Below are positions 49,144 through 58,578 of a stretch of DNA of 64,000 nucleotides, one piece after another. Source of the DNA: Methanocorpusculum sp. GTDB taxonomy: Archaea > Halobacteriota > Methanomicrobia > Methanomicrobiales > Methanocorpusculaceae. Position numbers and translations under genes: made by a program. Location of the stretch: assembly GCF_030655665.1 (NCBI RefSeq), contig NZ_JAUSPQ010000006.1:62001-126000 (forward strand), given 5' to 3'. The notes under the pieces are model-generated. The model ran no database searches and had not been told where the DNA came from. It was given only the letters and a program-made list of their open reading frames with translations. Positions within the stretch are counted from its first letter, which is position 1. Every line of letters starts with the position of its first letter.

Positions 49144-50984
49144 TCTGGGAATGGTTCTTCCATCTTTGCATAGATCAGCTGGGCAAGTTTTGCAACTTCA
49201 GCGGCCTTATCTTTTGCACCGGGGATAGAGCGGGTCAGATATGCCCCGTTTTCTGCCTCTTTTGCCGCCGTTTTTGCGTCCATATCAAAAAGAGCGCCAA
49301 CTGCCGCCGGTACCGTCACATTAATGATGGTATGACCGATATACTGAAGCTCCTGTGTGAGGATCGCACCGCACTGGAGAGCAATTCCCCAGTCGGGATT
49401 GTCTTTGTTTTTACCTTCGAGTGCAAATGCGGGCACTTCTTTTGCACTCAGATTTTCCACATGGTAGGGTTTGCCGTCGATTTTTACGTCATAGGAAACA
49501 TAGGAATCAAAACCCCAGTAACGCTCGGTGAACTTATCCGTGCGTCTTCCATGCGACCTGAGTTCTGTGAATTTCAGCTCGATAGTATGACCGGTGAATC
49601 CGGAAAGGATCGCAGACCCCCTCTTTTCGACATACGCTCTCCGTTCTTCATCCAGAAGTTTTGCTGCGTCGGCCAAAGATTTTCCGCTTTTCATCATATC
49701 ATAGGTCTTTTCCGCACGGCGGTAGATCGCTCTGTCACGGACTCCTTCGGATGCTAAGATGCAGGTTTTTGTGATCTTTCCCCGTGAAACCTGCTCGGCT
49801 TTTCGTGCGATGGTATTCAGACTGCATATGGCAAGTTCCGGATCGATGAACGAGTTCATCTTGTATTCCCTGATAATGTCAGCTGCCGCGAACACGTCGC
49901 CGCCGTTCTGCATTAAAAGCCGGAGAGCAGGAACAGTGTCTCCGAGCACGTGACCCAGGGGAGCATTGACAGGTCCTCCGGAAAATCCTGCGCCGATCAT
50001 CGCTGCTTCTTCAAATCCGGCAAAAATCTCTGAAAATGCCATTGATCCGATCACTGACGGTCCGCCGATATCTTTAAGAATAAGACCAAAGTCTCCTATG
50101 AGTGTTGCCACGTCATATTCTTCATGTGTTCCGCGGATATGCAGTTTTTCAGGGAGATTTGCTGCATCACGGGCGCCTTTTCCAGCCATATATGAGGAAT
50201 CAACGGTTCCGAATTTTCCAAATTCTTCACCTAAACTTGCGTCAGGATGTACGATTTCCATCGTAACCGCTGCCCCGATCAATGCCGGCCAAAGTCCAAG
50301 CGGAGTGACTCCGGCTCCGGCCATTGCATTCAGCATGGCCTTTGTTCCGACTTGTGCGGCATTGTAGGCAAGTTCCGGTATGTTGTAGTCTTCGCCAAGT
50401 GCGGAGTGACCATAGATCGTTCCGCCTGAGATGAATCCGGGAAGGGTTGATCCGTCGACTCTGGTCAGTTTTTTCTCATCAAGGGCTTTGTAGATCGCCA
50501 TGTATGCCGGAAATGCCTGGATCCTGTGGGTAGATTTTCCGGTTACCAAAGCAATAGCGCTTGTTCTGGCTCCTCCGGCATGCATTCTGGCCATAGCGCC
50601 GAGTTTTCTGTTTCCCAGAGGAACACCCGATCGTGCGGCCGATCCTGCAAAGTAGGCAAGGGATGCAACGATCAAAGCTGCATTTTCAGGAGCTGCTCCT
50701 GAATTCATGGCCGCTTTAACGGCTTTTTCAATGACCGTATCCAGAGGGAGCTGTCCCAGAGATGCATCAAGAACGGTCATTTTTTCCGCACAGTTGGTCT
50801 GCTTTCCGGAAATCGAGCAGAAGATATCTTCTGTGATCGAGTTGGCGGCAGCATAGACTTGAATTACAAGTGCGCCGTGACCTTTTGTTGCAGCCTCAAG
50901 TTTATCGTTGGATAAAGAGTCTGGTTGATAAGTTGCCGCCATGGATGCAGCATACATGATTTTTTGCTTTGTGTCGTTCGTCAT
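49140..50984 (-). CDS. Large soluble protein of unknown function, coupled to larC
   Basis: A 614-residue protein whose function I do not recognise; such proteins in methanogens carry only domain-of-unknown-function names. It has many Gly/Ala-rich segments (LIVASLAYFAGSAARSGVPL; GFSGGPVNAPLGHVLGDTVP), a His-containing GKSTHRIQAFPAYMA (about 150-164) and a C-terminal region ILTQELQYIGHTIINVTVPA. No signal peptide or clear membrane helix. The start follows GGTGGAATCTC. Tight coupling to a nickel-insertion gene makes a nickel-pincer enzyme or an enzyme receiving nickel a fair guess, no more. Confidence 0.75.
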   Translation of the reverse strand: MTNDTKQKIMYAASMAATYQPDSLSNDKLEAATKGHGALVIQVYAAANSITEDIFCSISGKQTNCAEKMTVLDASLGQLPLDTVIEKAVKAAMNSGAAPENAALIVASLAYFAGSAARSGVPLGNRKLGAMARMHAGGARTSAIALVTGKSTHRIQAFPAYMAIYKALDEKKLTRVDGSTLPGFISGGTIYGHSALGEDYNIPELAYNAAQVGTKAMLNAMAGAGVTPLGLWPALIGAAVTMEIVHPDASLGEEFGKFGTVDSSYMAGKGARDAANLPEKLHIRGTHEEYDVATLIGDFGLILKDIGGPSVIGSMAFSEIFAGFEEAAMIGAGFSGGPVNAPLGHVLGDTVPALRLLMQNGGDVFAAADIIREYKMNSFIDPELAICSLNTIARKAEQVSRGKITKTCILASEGVRDRAIYRRAEKTYDMMKSGKSLADAAKLLDEERRAYVEKRGSAILSGFTGHTIELKFTELRSHGRRTDKFTERYWGFDSYVSYDVKIDGKPYHVENLSAKEVPAFALEGKNKDNPDWGIALQCGAILTQELQYIGHTIINVTVPAAVGALFDMDAKTAAKEAENGAYLTRSIPGAKDKAAEVAKLAQLIYAKMEEPFPE

Positions 50985-51140
50985 GAGATTCCACCTCTGA
51001 TTTTGTGAGAGTTAGACTTTCAAACCATATATACATTTCACAATAGGTCATAAGTACATAAATTTATCTATGTGGTTGTGGTGAATTTATGTGTGTTGAA
51101 GGATGAGCGTGGGTGAATAGGTTCGAAAAAAGTAATTGGA

Positions 51141-52076
51141 TTATATGCTGAGTTCTTCGCGAAGCTCGGCAAGTGTTGCCTTTCTTTCGGCGTAGGCATC
51201 ATGCTGGTGGATGCTTTCCTCGTTCGTCTGCCGGATCGTGATGTGCGTGTCTCCGGGCAGGTCAACGAACGTGGCAACAACTCTTCGTGCCATCTCACGA
51301 ACACAGTCTTCGACGAATCTGGCGTTCTTGTGGGCCGCCATCACGACATAGCTTTCATCGCCGCGTTTCAGGAGTTCGTAGATCTTTGCGCTCATCGACT
51401 CCTTGAGGACGGTGACGATCTGTTCGAGCGGGACAATAATGTCGCCGTCTGTCTCGACACAGAGAAAACCCCGTCCGCGCTGGTTATGACTTGCCATGGG
51501 GATCTCATTGAAGAATGCATCGATCTTATCCTCGGGGATCTCGAGTTTTTCCATCACATGCATCGCATGATCCTTCATGATGTTCTGGGCGCACGGACAT
51601 GCGGTGATACCGGTGACCTCGGCGCCGACGCTTTTTCTGACTATCGGTTTACCGTTCGTTCTCTCAGCAACTGCGTGTGCATAGACATTGATGACTTCCT
51701 GACATGATGTCTTCGAGACCGGTGTCTCCCGGTTCATCATGTAGAAACTTCTCATAAAAACTTCCGTGCGGTCAGCGTATTCATGATGATCGAGAAGTTT
51801 TCGTGAAACGATCCCGCATACATCCTCAATACCCTTGACATCACCGCTCGTTGCCTGCTGGAGCACTTCGTCGATCACTTCAAAGTTTCTGGAAAGGTTT
51901 GCTCCTTTCAGACTGCTGGGGAGATCAACGAATACATCAAACTCGGATATGAAAATCGCCGGCCGGGTCTTTCCTGGCCTGCCGACCTCGACAAGTTTTC
52001 TGACATTTTTCACACCAACACGCGTCAGGCTGATTCTCACATCCGGGGCGGTGGACTGCACATCTGGTAATGACAT
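51141..52076 (-). CDS. mptA: GTP cyclohydrolase MptA (FolE2 type)
   Basis: A 311-residue Fe(II)-dependent enzyme that opens GTP to 7,8-dihydroneopterin 2',3'-cyclic phosphate, the first step to tetrahydromethanopterin in methanogens. FolE2/MptA marks are SLPDVQS at the start, GITACPCAQNIM (about residues 157-168) and NEIPMASHNQRGRGFL (about 191-206). I chose the ATG at 52076, where the conserved LPDVQ begins; a start at 52118 adds 14 residues with no match. An AT-rich ATATATAAT lies just before this ATG. Confidence 0.93.
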   Translation of the reverse strand: MSLPDVQSTAPDVRISLTRVGVKNVRKLVEVGRPGKTRPAIFISEFDVFVDLPSSLKGANLSRNFEVIDEVLQQATSGDVKGIEDVCGIVSRKLLDHHEYADRTEVFMRSFYMMNRETPVSKTSCQEVINVYAHAVAERTNGKPIVRKSVGAEVTGITACPCAQNIMKDHAMHVMEKLEIPEDKIDAFFNEIPMASHNQRGRGFLCVETDGDIIVPLEQIVTVLKESMSAKIYELLKRGDESYVVMAAHKNARFVEDCVREMARRVVATFVDLPGDTHITIRQTNEESIHQHDAYAERKATLAELREELSI

Positions 52077-52206
52077 TATATATCGTGTCCTTTTTTCGTT
52101 AAGTGTGCCGTTTTTCATAGAGGCACGTCAACGTGTAACTATGTGTATGGGGATGAGGGTATATAATTTTATACGTATTCGGATTCCAGTTACTCCAAGA
52201 AAAATA

Positions 52207-52278
52207 ATGCAAAAATACCCCGCGACTGATGATGATTTTGGTTTTATTTACGAAAAACGCGTCGATGTGCTCGGTTAA
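52207..52278 (+). CDS. Possible 23-residue peptide in the mptA-recQ gap
   Basis: ATG at 52207 opens MQKYPATDDDFGFIYEKRVD and three more residues, ending in TAA at 52276-52278, with a TATA-like TTTTATACG about 35 bases upstream. The acidic, aromatic composition is protein-like but the frame is short and untested. The rest of the 475-base gap (52077-52551) shows only the small hairpin CACGAAATCTTCGTG near 52300; nothing else was recognised. Confidence 0.2.
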   Translation: MQKYPATDDDFGFIYEKRVDVLG

Positions 52279-52551
52279 GGCTCACAGGTGTGTTCTCAGA
52301 CACGAAATCTTCGTGACAGGGGTGTCGAGGTCATAATCGGCAACCATCTCGGAATATGCTAAAATTTGGAGATTTTTGGCGGTTTTATGGTGATGAATGG
52401 CGGAATTTTGCGACGCGCTCTGATGTTCTGAGTGTTTTTTTCTCAGATGAATCGGCGGCAGAAATCATTCAGGTCGTGTTGAAAATGTGAAAAAGAATGG
52501 TATAAAGATGATCGGTACAACGTTTTTTGATGTGTTAATAGAGTCGCCCTC

Positions 52552-54036
52552 TCATTGAGCAGAGCACAACTTCATCACGGTTTTTCCTTTAAGGCGGAGC
52601 TTATCTGCCTGGATCAGTCCGCTGACTTCCAGCTCGACCTCTTCCCTCTCCCGCCCTTTAGCCGCTCCGAAGTACGGATGCGTGTTCAGTTGAAGTCTCA
52701 CCGTCTTTGCCCGTTCCAGTCCGAGAAGAAACGAGATGAACTCCGGCGTCGTCAGCATCCCGTCAACCGCCTGGACCGCCGAGAGGATCACCTTCGTAAG
52801 ACTGCCGCCTGATGGTCTGACCGTTTTTTTGGGTTGGTCTCCGCACTTATCGCAATTTCCACATTCATCGATTTCTTCATCAAAGTACGAAAGGAGGAGC
52901 CGTCTTCTGCATGACCCGGCCGTGCAGTATGCATACATCTGATCCAGTTTTTCTCTCGCAATTTCCGACTTTTTCGGATCGGTGAACTCCCGTACGAGCA
53001 TAGTATCGATCTTGCGCCGATCGCCCGCGGAGTAAAACAGCAGGCACTCCCCCGGCCTCCCATCCCTTCCCGCACGGCCGGTCTCCTGGTAATAAGACTC
53101 GATGTCTTTTGGCATATGGGAATGGATCACATATCTGACATCCGGCTTATCGATCCCCATGCCGAAAGCGACCGTGGCACAGATAACCCTGATCGAGTTG
53201 TTCAGAAATCCCTCCTGGACCCTGCTTCGTTCCGGTGTCGGCAGACCCGCGTGATACGGATTTGCGAGGATATGGACCTTTCGGAGGCGCTCCGCCATCT
53301 CTTCGGTACTCGCCCGGGAGAAACAGTAGATGATCCCCGAATCATCTTTGTGGGCAGTAACATAGCTGATGATTTTCTGCATCCTGACCTGGGCGTTCGG
53401 CTCGGCAAATGCTGAGTACCGGAGATTTCTCCGGTCGAAACTTCCGATGAACTCCGCAGGGTCCTTCAGCCGCAGCTCTTTTATGATATCCTCCCGCACC
53501 CTTTGAGTGGCCGTGGCCGTAAAAGCGGCAATCGGAACGCCGGGGAACTTGTCCCGCAGATGCTTTATCTCCCGGTACTCGGGTCGGAACTGATGCCCCC
53601 ACATCGAAATACAGTGTGCCTCGTCCACGGCAAAAAGCGCGATCTTACAGCCGGCAAGCGTCGCGAAAAATGCCGGGGTGACCGCCCGCTCCGGCGAAAC
53701 ATACAGAATCCGGATCTTTCCTTCCTTCATCTCACGCTCGACCCTGCGCCGTTCATCATAGGTCTGCAGACTGTTCAGGGTTTCCACCGTTACTCCTTGG
53801 TTCGAGAGCGAATCCACCTGATCTTTCATCAGGGCGATCAAGGGAGAGATAACGATCGTCATCCCCTCAAGCATCATGGCCGGGAGCTGATAACAGAGGG
53901 ATTTCCCCCCGCCCGTCGCCATCACTGCGAGTACATCCCTCCCGCTGACGATCGTTTCAATGATCTCCTGCTGGTTTGGACGGAACGTCTGATGATGGAA
54001 GTATCTTTCCAGAGTTTGCTGTATCCCTTTCGTCAT
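52552..54036 (-). CDS. recQ: RecQ-family DNA helicase
   Basis: A 494-residue superfamily 2 helicase, 3'-to-5', for recombination and stalled-fork repair. Motifs in order: QxxxI with Q17 (FRPNQQEII), Walker A MATGGGKSLCYQLP (about residue 39), Walker B FAVDEAHCISMWGHQFR (about 135), TATATQRV, YCFSRAST and QETGRAGRDG (about 317). A zinc-binding set follows (CTAGSCRRRLLLSYF and CGNCDKC, about 372-402), then a shortened winged helix. No HRDC domain is present. Archaeal RecQ genes are patchy and often acquired from bacteria; codon use here does not stand out. Confidence 0.92.
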   Translation of the reverse strand: MTKGIQQTLERYFHHQTFRPNQQEIIETIVSGRDVLAVMATGGGKSLCYQLPAMMLEGMTIVISPLIALMKDQVDSLSNQGVTVETLNSLQTYDERRRVEREMKEGKIRILYVSPERAVTPAFFATLAGCKIALFAVDEAHCISMWGHQFRPEYREIKHLRDKFPGVPIAAFTATATQRVREDIIKELRLKDPAEFIGSFDRRNLRYSAFAEPNAQVRMQKIISYVTAHKDDSGIIYCFSRASTEEMAERLRKVHILANPYHAGLPTPERSRVQEGFLNNSIRVICATVAFGMGIDKPDVRYVIHSHMPKDIESYYQETGRAGRDGRPGECLLFYSAGDRRKIDTMLVREFTDPKKSEIAREKLDQMYAYCTAGSCRRRLLLSYFDEEIDECGNCDKCGDQPKKTVRPSGGSLTKVILSAVQAVDGMLTTPEFISFLLGLERAKTVRLQLNTHPYFGAAKGREREEVELEVSGLIQADKLRLKGKTVMKLCSAQ

Positions 54037-54145
54037 GAAATTCTATGCAGATGACATTCTTCACCTTTATTTTGGTGCCGGCGGGGTATTCACTTTTCTC
54101 TTATCCACTTTATTCATTGCTCAGCTTTTGGGAGTGTAATTTTGT

Positions 54146-55291
54146 TCAGAATAGGTACTCCGAAAAGTCAGATACCAACGCCTTGTCAAGTTCCTGCTCA
54201 TTAACGACGCTTGTTTCTGTAAACAGGAAAGCGAACAATCCCATTTCCGGGGCTTCAACCTTGCGGACGTCAAGAACATGTTCAAACTCAGTATAGAGTT
54301 TACCGTAGTTGAATCTGTCACTGTCTATCTCTTTTCCGCCCTTGTCGAGCAGGATCATGCTGTATATCTTCCCAAGTTTTTTACCGATAATATCATCAAA
54401 ATCAGGTTTGATCTGATTCAGATAGCAGTCTACTGTGTTTATGCCGTAAGCAAAATACGCTATATCTGTAGAACAGGAACCGGCGAACCTCAGCGGGTTG
54501 AATTCTATTGGGATAATATCGTCTTCGGTAACTCTGACCTCGATATGCATCGGAAAATCCGTTATACGTAATTGTGTATTGATGCGTTCAAGGAACCGGG
54601 TAAACGGCTGAAGATACTCCTGCATGATTTCAGCAGACGTATAATATATTCTGTCTCTGACATCGCATTCGGATGCAAACCTGTGGGTCAGGATATTCAG
54701 TATGACCGGTTTTCCTTCAGTATCGTAATACGCGTCGATTGCATATTCCGTGCCTCTGATATATTGTTCAAGAAGGAATTTTGAACCGATGACCGTTTCC
54801 GGGAAATCAGCCGCCCATTTTTGTATATTTGCCTCAATGTCGGATACTGCAGTTCTCAAATCATCTTCATTGAACAGCGCATAGACCCCGACACTGAAAA
54901 ATCCGACGGATGGTTTCAGAATGACCGGATAAGGAATCTTTGTATGATCGCCGCTTCGAAGTTGATCCAGTGTGACTTCTTCAAAAAACAGATCGGGATA
55001 GAGATCGGATACCGTTTTACGAAATGTTGCTTTGTCTTTCAGTATGCTGATCTTATGGACAAGTTCGCCGTCCGGCAGATTCGTATATATCCAATCGAGG
55101 GCGTTTTCAGAAACGGTATAGAGCCGTTCGCCGTCATGATATCTCTTTACCGCCTCTTTTGTACGTATGAAATTAAGGGTATTCCCTCTGGTATTGGAAA
55201 CTGCATACTCGTTTGCAAGTACTGGAATTTTATTTGATGCAAGATATTTAAGCAGATAGTCGGAAACATATGGTTTTTCCAAAATTATCAT
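54146..55291 (-). CDS. ATP-grasp ligase-like protein
   Basis: A 381-residue protein with the ATP-grasp fold. ATP-binding strands are seen in KIPYPVILKPSVGFFSVGVY (about residues 117-136) and KFLLEQYIRGTEYAIDAYYD (about 171-190); the metal-binding end IIPIEFNPLRFAG (about 259) has the Glu-x-Asn of the family. These enzymes join a carboxylate to an amine or thiol through an acyl-phosphate. The substrate is unknown; the N-terminal part (about 1-100) has a degenerate Rossmann strand. It diverges from npdG across 260 AT-rich bases. Confidence 0.85.
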   Translation of the reverse strand: MIILEKPYVSDYLLKYLASNKIPVLANEYAVSNTRGNTLNFIRTKEAVKRYHDGERLYTVSENALDWIYTNLPDGELVHKISILKDKATFRKTVSDLYPDLFFEEVTLDQLRSGDHTKIPYPVILKPSVGFFSVGVYALFNEDDLRTAVSDIEANIQKWAADFPETVIGSKFLLEQYIRGTEYAIDAYYDTEGKPVILNILTHRFASECDVRDRIYYTSAEIMQEYLQPFTRFLERINTQLRITDFPMHIEVRVTEDDIIPIEFNPLRFAGSCSTDIAYFAYGINTVDCYLNQIKPDFDDIIGKKLGKIYSMILLDKGGKEIDSDRFNYGKLYTEFEHVLDVRKVEAPEMGLFAFLFTETSVVNEQELDKALVSDFSEYLF

Positions 55292-55551
55292 AGAATCACC
55301 CTCGATAAATTATGTAAATTTATATAAATTTGCAGTTAAGCAGACTAATACATGTATTTATGCTAATTAAGCCGGTAAATATTTACCCATACTATATCCG
55401 GCGATATTACTGCTTTTACAGCCTTGTCCCTCAATTTCTGAACAAAAAGGGTATATGCGATTAGGATTAAGAGTAAATCGTCGATCCGGGTTTCATTTTC
55501 TGTATTGCCGAAAGGAATCCCGTCGAAAAACAAATCAATAGGATTACTTTT

Positions 55552-56229
55552 ATGACAAAAACAGTAGGAATTATTGGCGGAACAGGCAACATCGGTGAAG
55601 GTCTGGCAAGAAGGATATGTCTTGGCGAGAAATTCCATGTGGTTATTGGTTCCCGTGAGTCGGAAAAGGCCTGCATCGCAGCAGACGGTGTTGTCTGTGC
55701 TCTGAACGACCGGAAATGCACGGCAACGACCTGCTCGGGCACGACGAATGCAGAAGTATGCTCAGCAGATGTCATCATCATCTCCTTACCTTTCGAGAGA
55801 GTTCAGGGAACGATTGAAACCATCGGCAAAGCCGCCTTTGAAAACAAGATCGTCATCTCCCTTATCAACCCGATGATCAGAAACCCGAAAGAAAAGTACT
55901 TCCTCCCGGACGCACCGGCAGAAGGTTCCGCAGCACTCGCTATCCAGAAGATGCTCCCTGCCTCTGCAAAACTCATTGCAGCATTCAACAATGTTGCAGC
56001 TAACAAATGGATGGAACTCGACGAAGTTCTGGATTACAGCGTCGCTGTCTGCGGTGATGATGAAGACGCAAAGAAGACCGTTATGGAGCTTGTCGGCAGC
56101 GTATCCAAACTGAAGCCGCTCGATGCCGGACCTCTCGCAATGACGAAGGTCGTTGAGGGGATCACGCCGCTTGTCATTACCATCGCAATGAGAAATGGTC
56201 TGAAGGATGTAGGTGTATACTTCAAATAA
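55552..56229 (+). CDS. npdG: F420-dependent NADP reductase
   Basis: A 225-residue enzyme that moves hydride between reduced F420 and NADP, giving NADPH for biosynthesis. The Rossmann start VGIIGGTGNIGEGLARRI (about residues 5-22) and the NADP-phosphate site VIGSRESEKA (about 31-40) are intact, with NNVAANKWMELDE (about 145) and the F420-side LDAGPLAMTKVVEGITPLVI towards the end. The product links to frhADGB, which supplies reduced F420. Strongly biased codon use suggests high expression. Confidence 0.95.
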   Translation: MTKTVGIIGGTGNIGEGLARRICLGEKFHVVIGSRESEKACIAADGVVCALNDRKCTATTCSGTTNAEVCSADVIIISLPFERVQGTIETIGKAAFENKIVISLINPMIRNPKEKYFLPDAPAEGSAALAIQKMLPASAKLIAAFNNVAANKWMELDEVLDYSVAVCGDDEDAKKTVMELVGSVSKLKPLDAGPLAMTKVVEGITPLVITIAMRNGLKDVGVYFK

Positions 56230-56264
56230 ATAAAATCAAAAAAATTGAGAATCCCTCTCTTTTT

Positions 56265-57764
56265 TCAGATGCCGGGAATGTGGGATCCCTGTTCTTTATA
56301 ATACGGAATATATACGATCCGCGAGTTCTCCACAGTGAAGTTGTACCTGAGGACCTGCAGGATACCCGGCTTTTCCGTTTCGTATCGGAGATACAGAAAC
56401 TCTGTGAGTTCCCGTGCGGTTTTCTGGTTCATCAGGATCGGCAGATAATTCCCTTCATACCCGGCGATCATCTCAACGATCTCCGGGTTTCTGATCGTCA
56501 TATCGATCTCCCACGGCTCGGAAAGATACCTGGGGATATCCGCCGCACAAATATAGTAACTCCGTTTTCCGTCAATGTCGGGAAGACCAGTCGTAGTATC
56601 TCCGCCTGTGAGTTTATCCGTCACTTCGAAGTCCACATCGAATCTCCAGAACGGAATGAAATCAGCTTTCACTCCCTCCATCGCTACTTTCGACAGAAGA
56701 TCCGGTTTGGCCACATCATAGGGAACGATTTTCACCGTATCTGCGGTGATGTCCAGGAGATGGGCGCATTTCTTACAGGGAGAGATCACCTCACCCCACG
56801 GCTGGTTCACCTCTTCCCCGCAGAGCGGACACTTCAGGATGGTCGATTCGTGGTTCAGGATCTCGTGATCGGTGAGCTGTTTGGGTACTCTGACTGCGGG
56901 ACGGAGCGAGGAGATATGCTGCATCGTTCCCGAAGCAACGAAGGTCTTACCCTCTTTGAACGCGGGGTATCCCGCCATACACATGGCAATACCCAGGAGA
57001 AGCAGAATGATCTGGAACATCTCGGCCAGCTGATAGGGCCCGGAATGAATGAGCATGGCAACCGATGAACCGATCATGATCCCCCCTACGGCAAGGGAGA
57101 GGATCATCATCCGGGTACGTGCGGTGAGGTTGATCGGGCTGGACCCGCCAAGCACATCGCCTCTCACTCCATCCACGATCGCCGTGAAGCTCCCGCCTTT
57201 GTACTCATAGTGCGCTATCCATATCGGGGCATACACCAGTTCGAACACCTTCGGGATCAGAAACGACTTGGTCAGCGTCAGGATATCGATCCGCTTCTCG
57301 GCCGCATCCTGGATCAGATCATGGACGGCTTCCCGCCCCCGTTTGCTTGCTTCGATCGCGGAACCGCCTGGCTCCATCGAGACGACCGAGCCCCGAACGT
57401 ACGGCATCTCTCCTCCGGGATCCAGCCAGAGTTTTTCGATGCCGTATTTGCCGGTATCGCAGGCACACTCTGTCCAGATGAACTCCTCGTCGATCAGTTC
57501 TTCGAAGATGTTTCTGATCACGTTGCCTGTCTGCTCGGTGTATTCAGAGTAGCCGCAGGCGACTGCTTTACCTTGAGCTATGAATCTCCAGAACGGCAGA
57601 TAGATAAGATACATTTCGCTGACTACGGCATACTTTGCCAGATCGGGGGCCTTGATCCCTTTTGCAAACCAGGTACGGAGTGTCCGGTCGGCGACACCTC
57701 TGGTGATCTTTGCCTTGTAATAGAACTCGGCGACCTGATCCTCGACTGAACGTTCAAGCCCCAT
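56265..57764 (-). CDS. Membrane protein with zinc-ribbon-like part, unknown function
   Basis: A 499-residue protein I cannot assign to a named family. Two or three hydrophobic helices lie near residues 222-272 (MMILSLAVGGIMIGSSVAML; FQIILLLLGIAMCMAGY). A four-cysteine zinc-ribbon pattern follows, CPLCGEEV...SPCKKCAH (about 314-336), and the flanking soluble parts repeat a YLPFWRF/FIPFWRFDV pattern (about residues 55 and 373) that also appears as MLYYPFWKYS in the next protein. This suggests a repeated domain, possibly sensing or scaffolding at the membrane. It overlaps the 5' neighbour (57754-58434) by 11 bases, so both form an operon. Confidence 0.65.
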   Translation of the reverse strand: MGLERSVEDQVAEFYYKAKITRGVADRTLRTWFAKGIKAPDLAKYAVVSEMYLIYLPFWRFIAQGKAVACGYSEYTEQTGNVIRNIFEELIDEEFIWTECACDTGKYGIEKLWLDPGGEMPYVRGSVVSMEPGGSAIEASKRGREAVHDLIQDAAEKRIDILTLTKSFLIPKVFELVYAPIWIAHYEYKGGSFTAIVDGVRGDVLGGSSPINLTARTRMMILSLAVGGIMIGSSVAMLIHSGPYQLAEMFQIILLLLGIAMCMAGYPAFKEGKTFVASGTMQHISSLRPAVRVPKQLTDHEILNHESTILKCPLCGEEVNQPWGEVISPCKKCAHLLDITADTVKIVPYDVAKPDLLSKVAMEGVKADFIPFWRFDVDFEVTDKLTGGDTTTGLPDIDGKRSYYICAADIPRYLSEPWEIDMTIRNPEIVEMIAGYEGNYLPILMNQKTARELTEFLYLRYETEKPGILQVLRYNFTVENSRIVYIPYYKEQGSHIPGI

Positions 57765-58434
57765 CTTTTCCCTCCTTGCGTTTGAGGTTTATCACACCAA
57801 GCATCTCGCTTTGATACAGGAAGAATATCAGCAGTGCCGCCACCAGAAGGAATAACCATGGACTAAAATAGACGGCGATCAGCGAGAGGATCATTACCGG
57901 GATACTGGCGATCATCGCAGTCTTTCTCCAGTTGACCGGCTCTTTGATCGGGTGCCACTCTTCATAGACCATGCCGGATTCCGCGTCCACCTCGACCATG
58001 TAGATGGAATTTTTCACTTTGTAACTGATCAGCCAGAGCGGGATCCCGATCAACTCCTCTGCCCGGGCGATCCCGTGGAGATCGGGATAATATACCGAGG
58101 AGTAGATGGTGGCAGGCAAAATATTTGCGTCATCCGGGACCGGGCTGGATTTAATATCAAACCTTTGCAGATTCTGCAGACCCGAAAGAAGTGTTCCGAA
58201 GGCCGGCCGGTAGATGGTCACATCCGTGCCGCCGTCTTCCCTGCTGTATTTCCAGAAAGGATAATAGAGCATCACGGCTTTCCCGAACCTGATCTTGTCG
58301 TCGGGGATGAACGGCTTGGTGTCCGACTCCAGCCACTCGCGGACGATCTCCCGCGCCCGCGCCTCATCGATCAGAGGAGCAATTACGCCGGAGCACTGCA
58401 GAGGTGCGGGTATTCCTTCTGGTGTTTCTGCCAT
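57754..58434 (-). CDS. Two-span membrane protein, partner of the preceding gene
   Basis: A 226-residue protein with a soluble N-terminal part of about 165 residues and two adjacent helices near the end (about 173-210; MIASIPVMILSLIAVYFSPW then LFLLVAALLIFFLYQ). It shares with the 499-residue product the patterns MLYYPFWKYS and LIGIPLWLISYKVKNSIYMVEVD, which match APIWIAHYEYKGGSFTAIVD there, so the two are related and probably interact. The acyl-CoA synthetase gene diverges from it across 144 bases. Function unknown. Confidence 0.65.
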   Translation of the reverse strand: MAETPEGIPAPLQCSGVIAPLIDEARAREIVREWLESDTKPFIPDDKIRFGKAVMLYYPFWKYSREDGGTDVTIYRPAFGTLLSGLQNLQRFDIKSSPVPDDANILPATIYSSVYYPDLHGIARAEELIGIPLWLISYKVKNSIYMVEVDAESGMVYEEWHPIKEPVNWRKTAMIASIPVMILSLIAVYFSPWLFLLVAALLIFFLYQSEMLGVINLKRKEGKDGA

Positions 58435-58578
58435 AAATTAGTCAATATATTTACGTACGTTCTGATAGATGTTTTCTTGCCTTGCCTCAGGGAGGTTCCT
58501 GCTCCCCGTTCAATTGGGAGCATATTTATACCTATGATGCACACAATTATACATTAACGTATATTGTTGTGATAGTTG

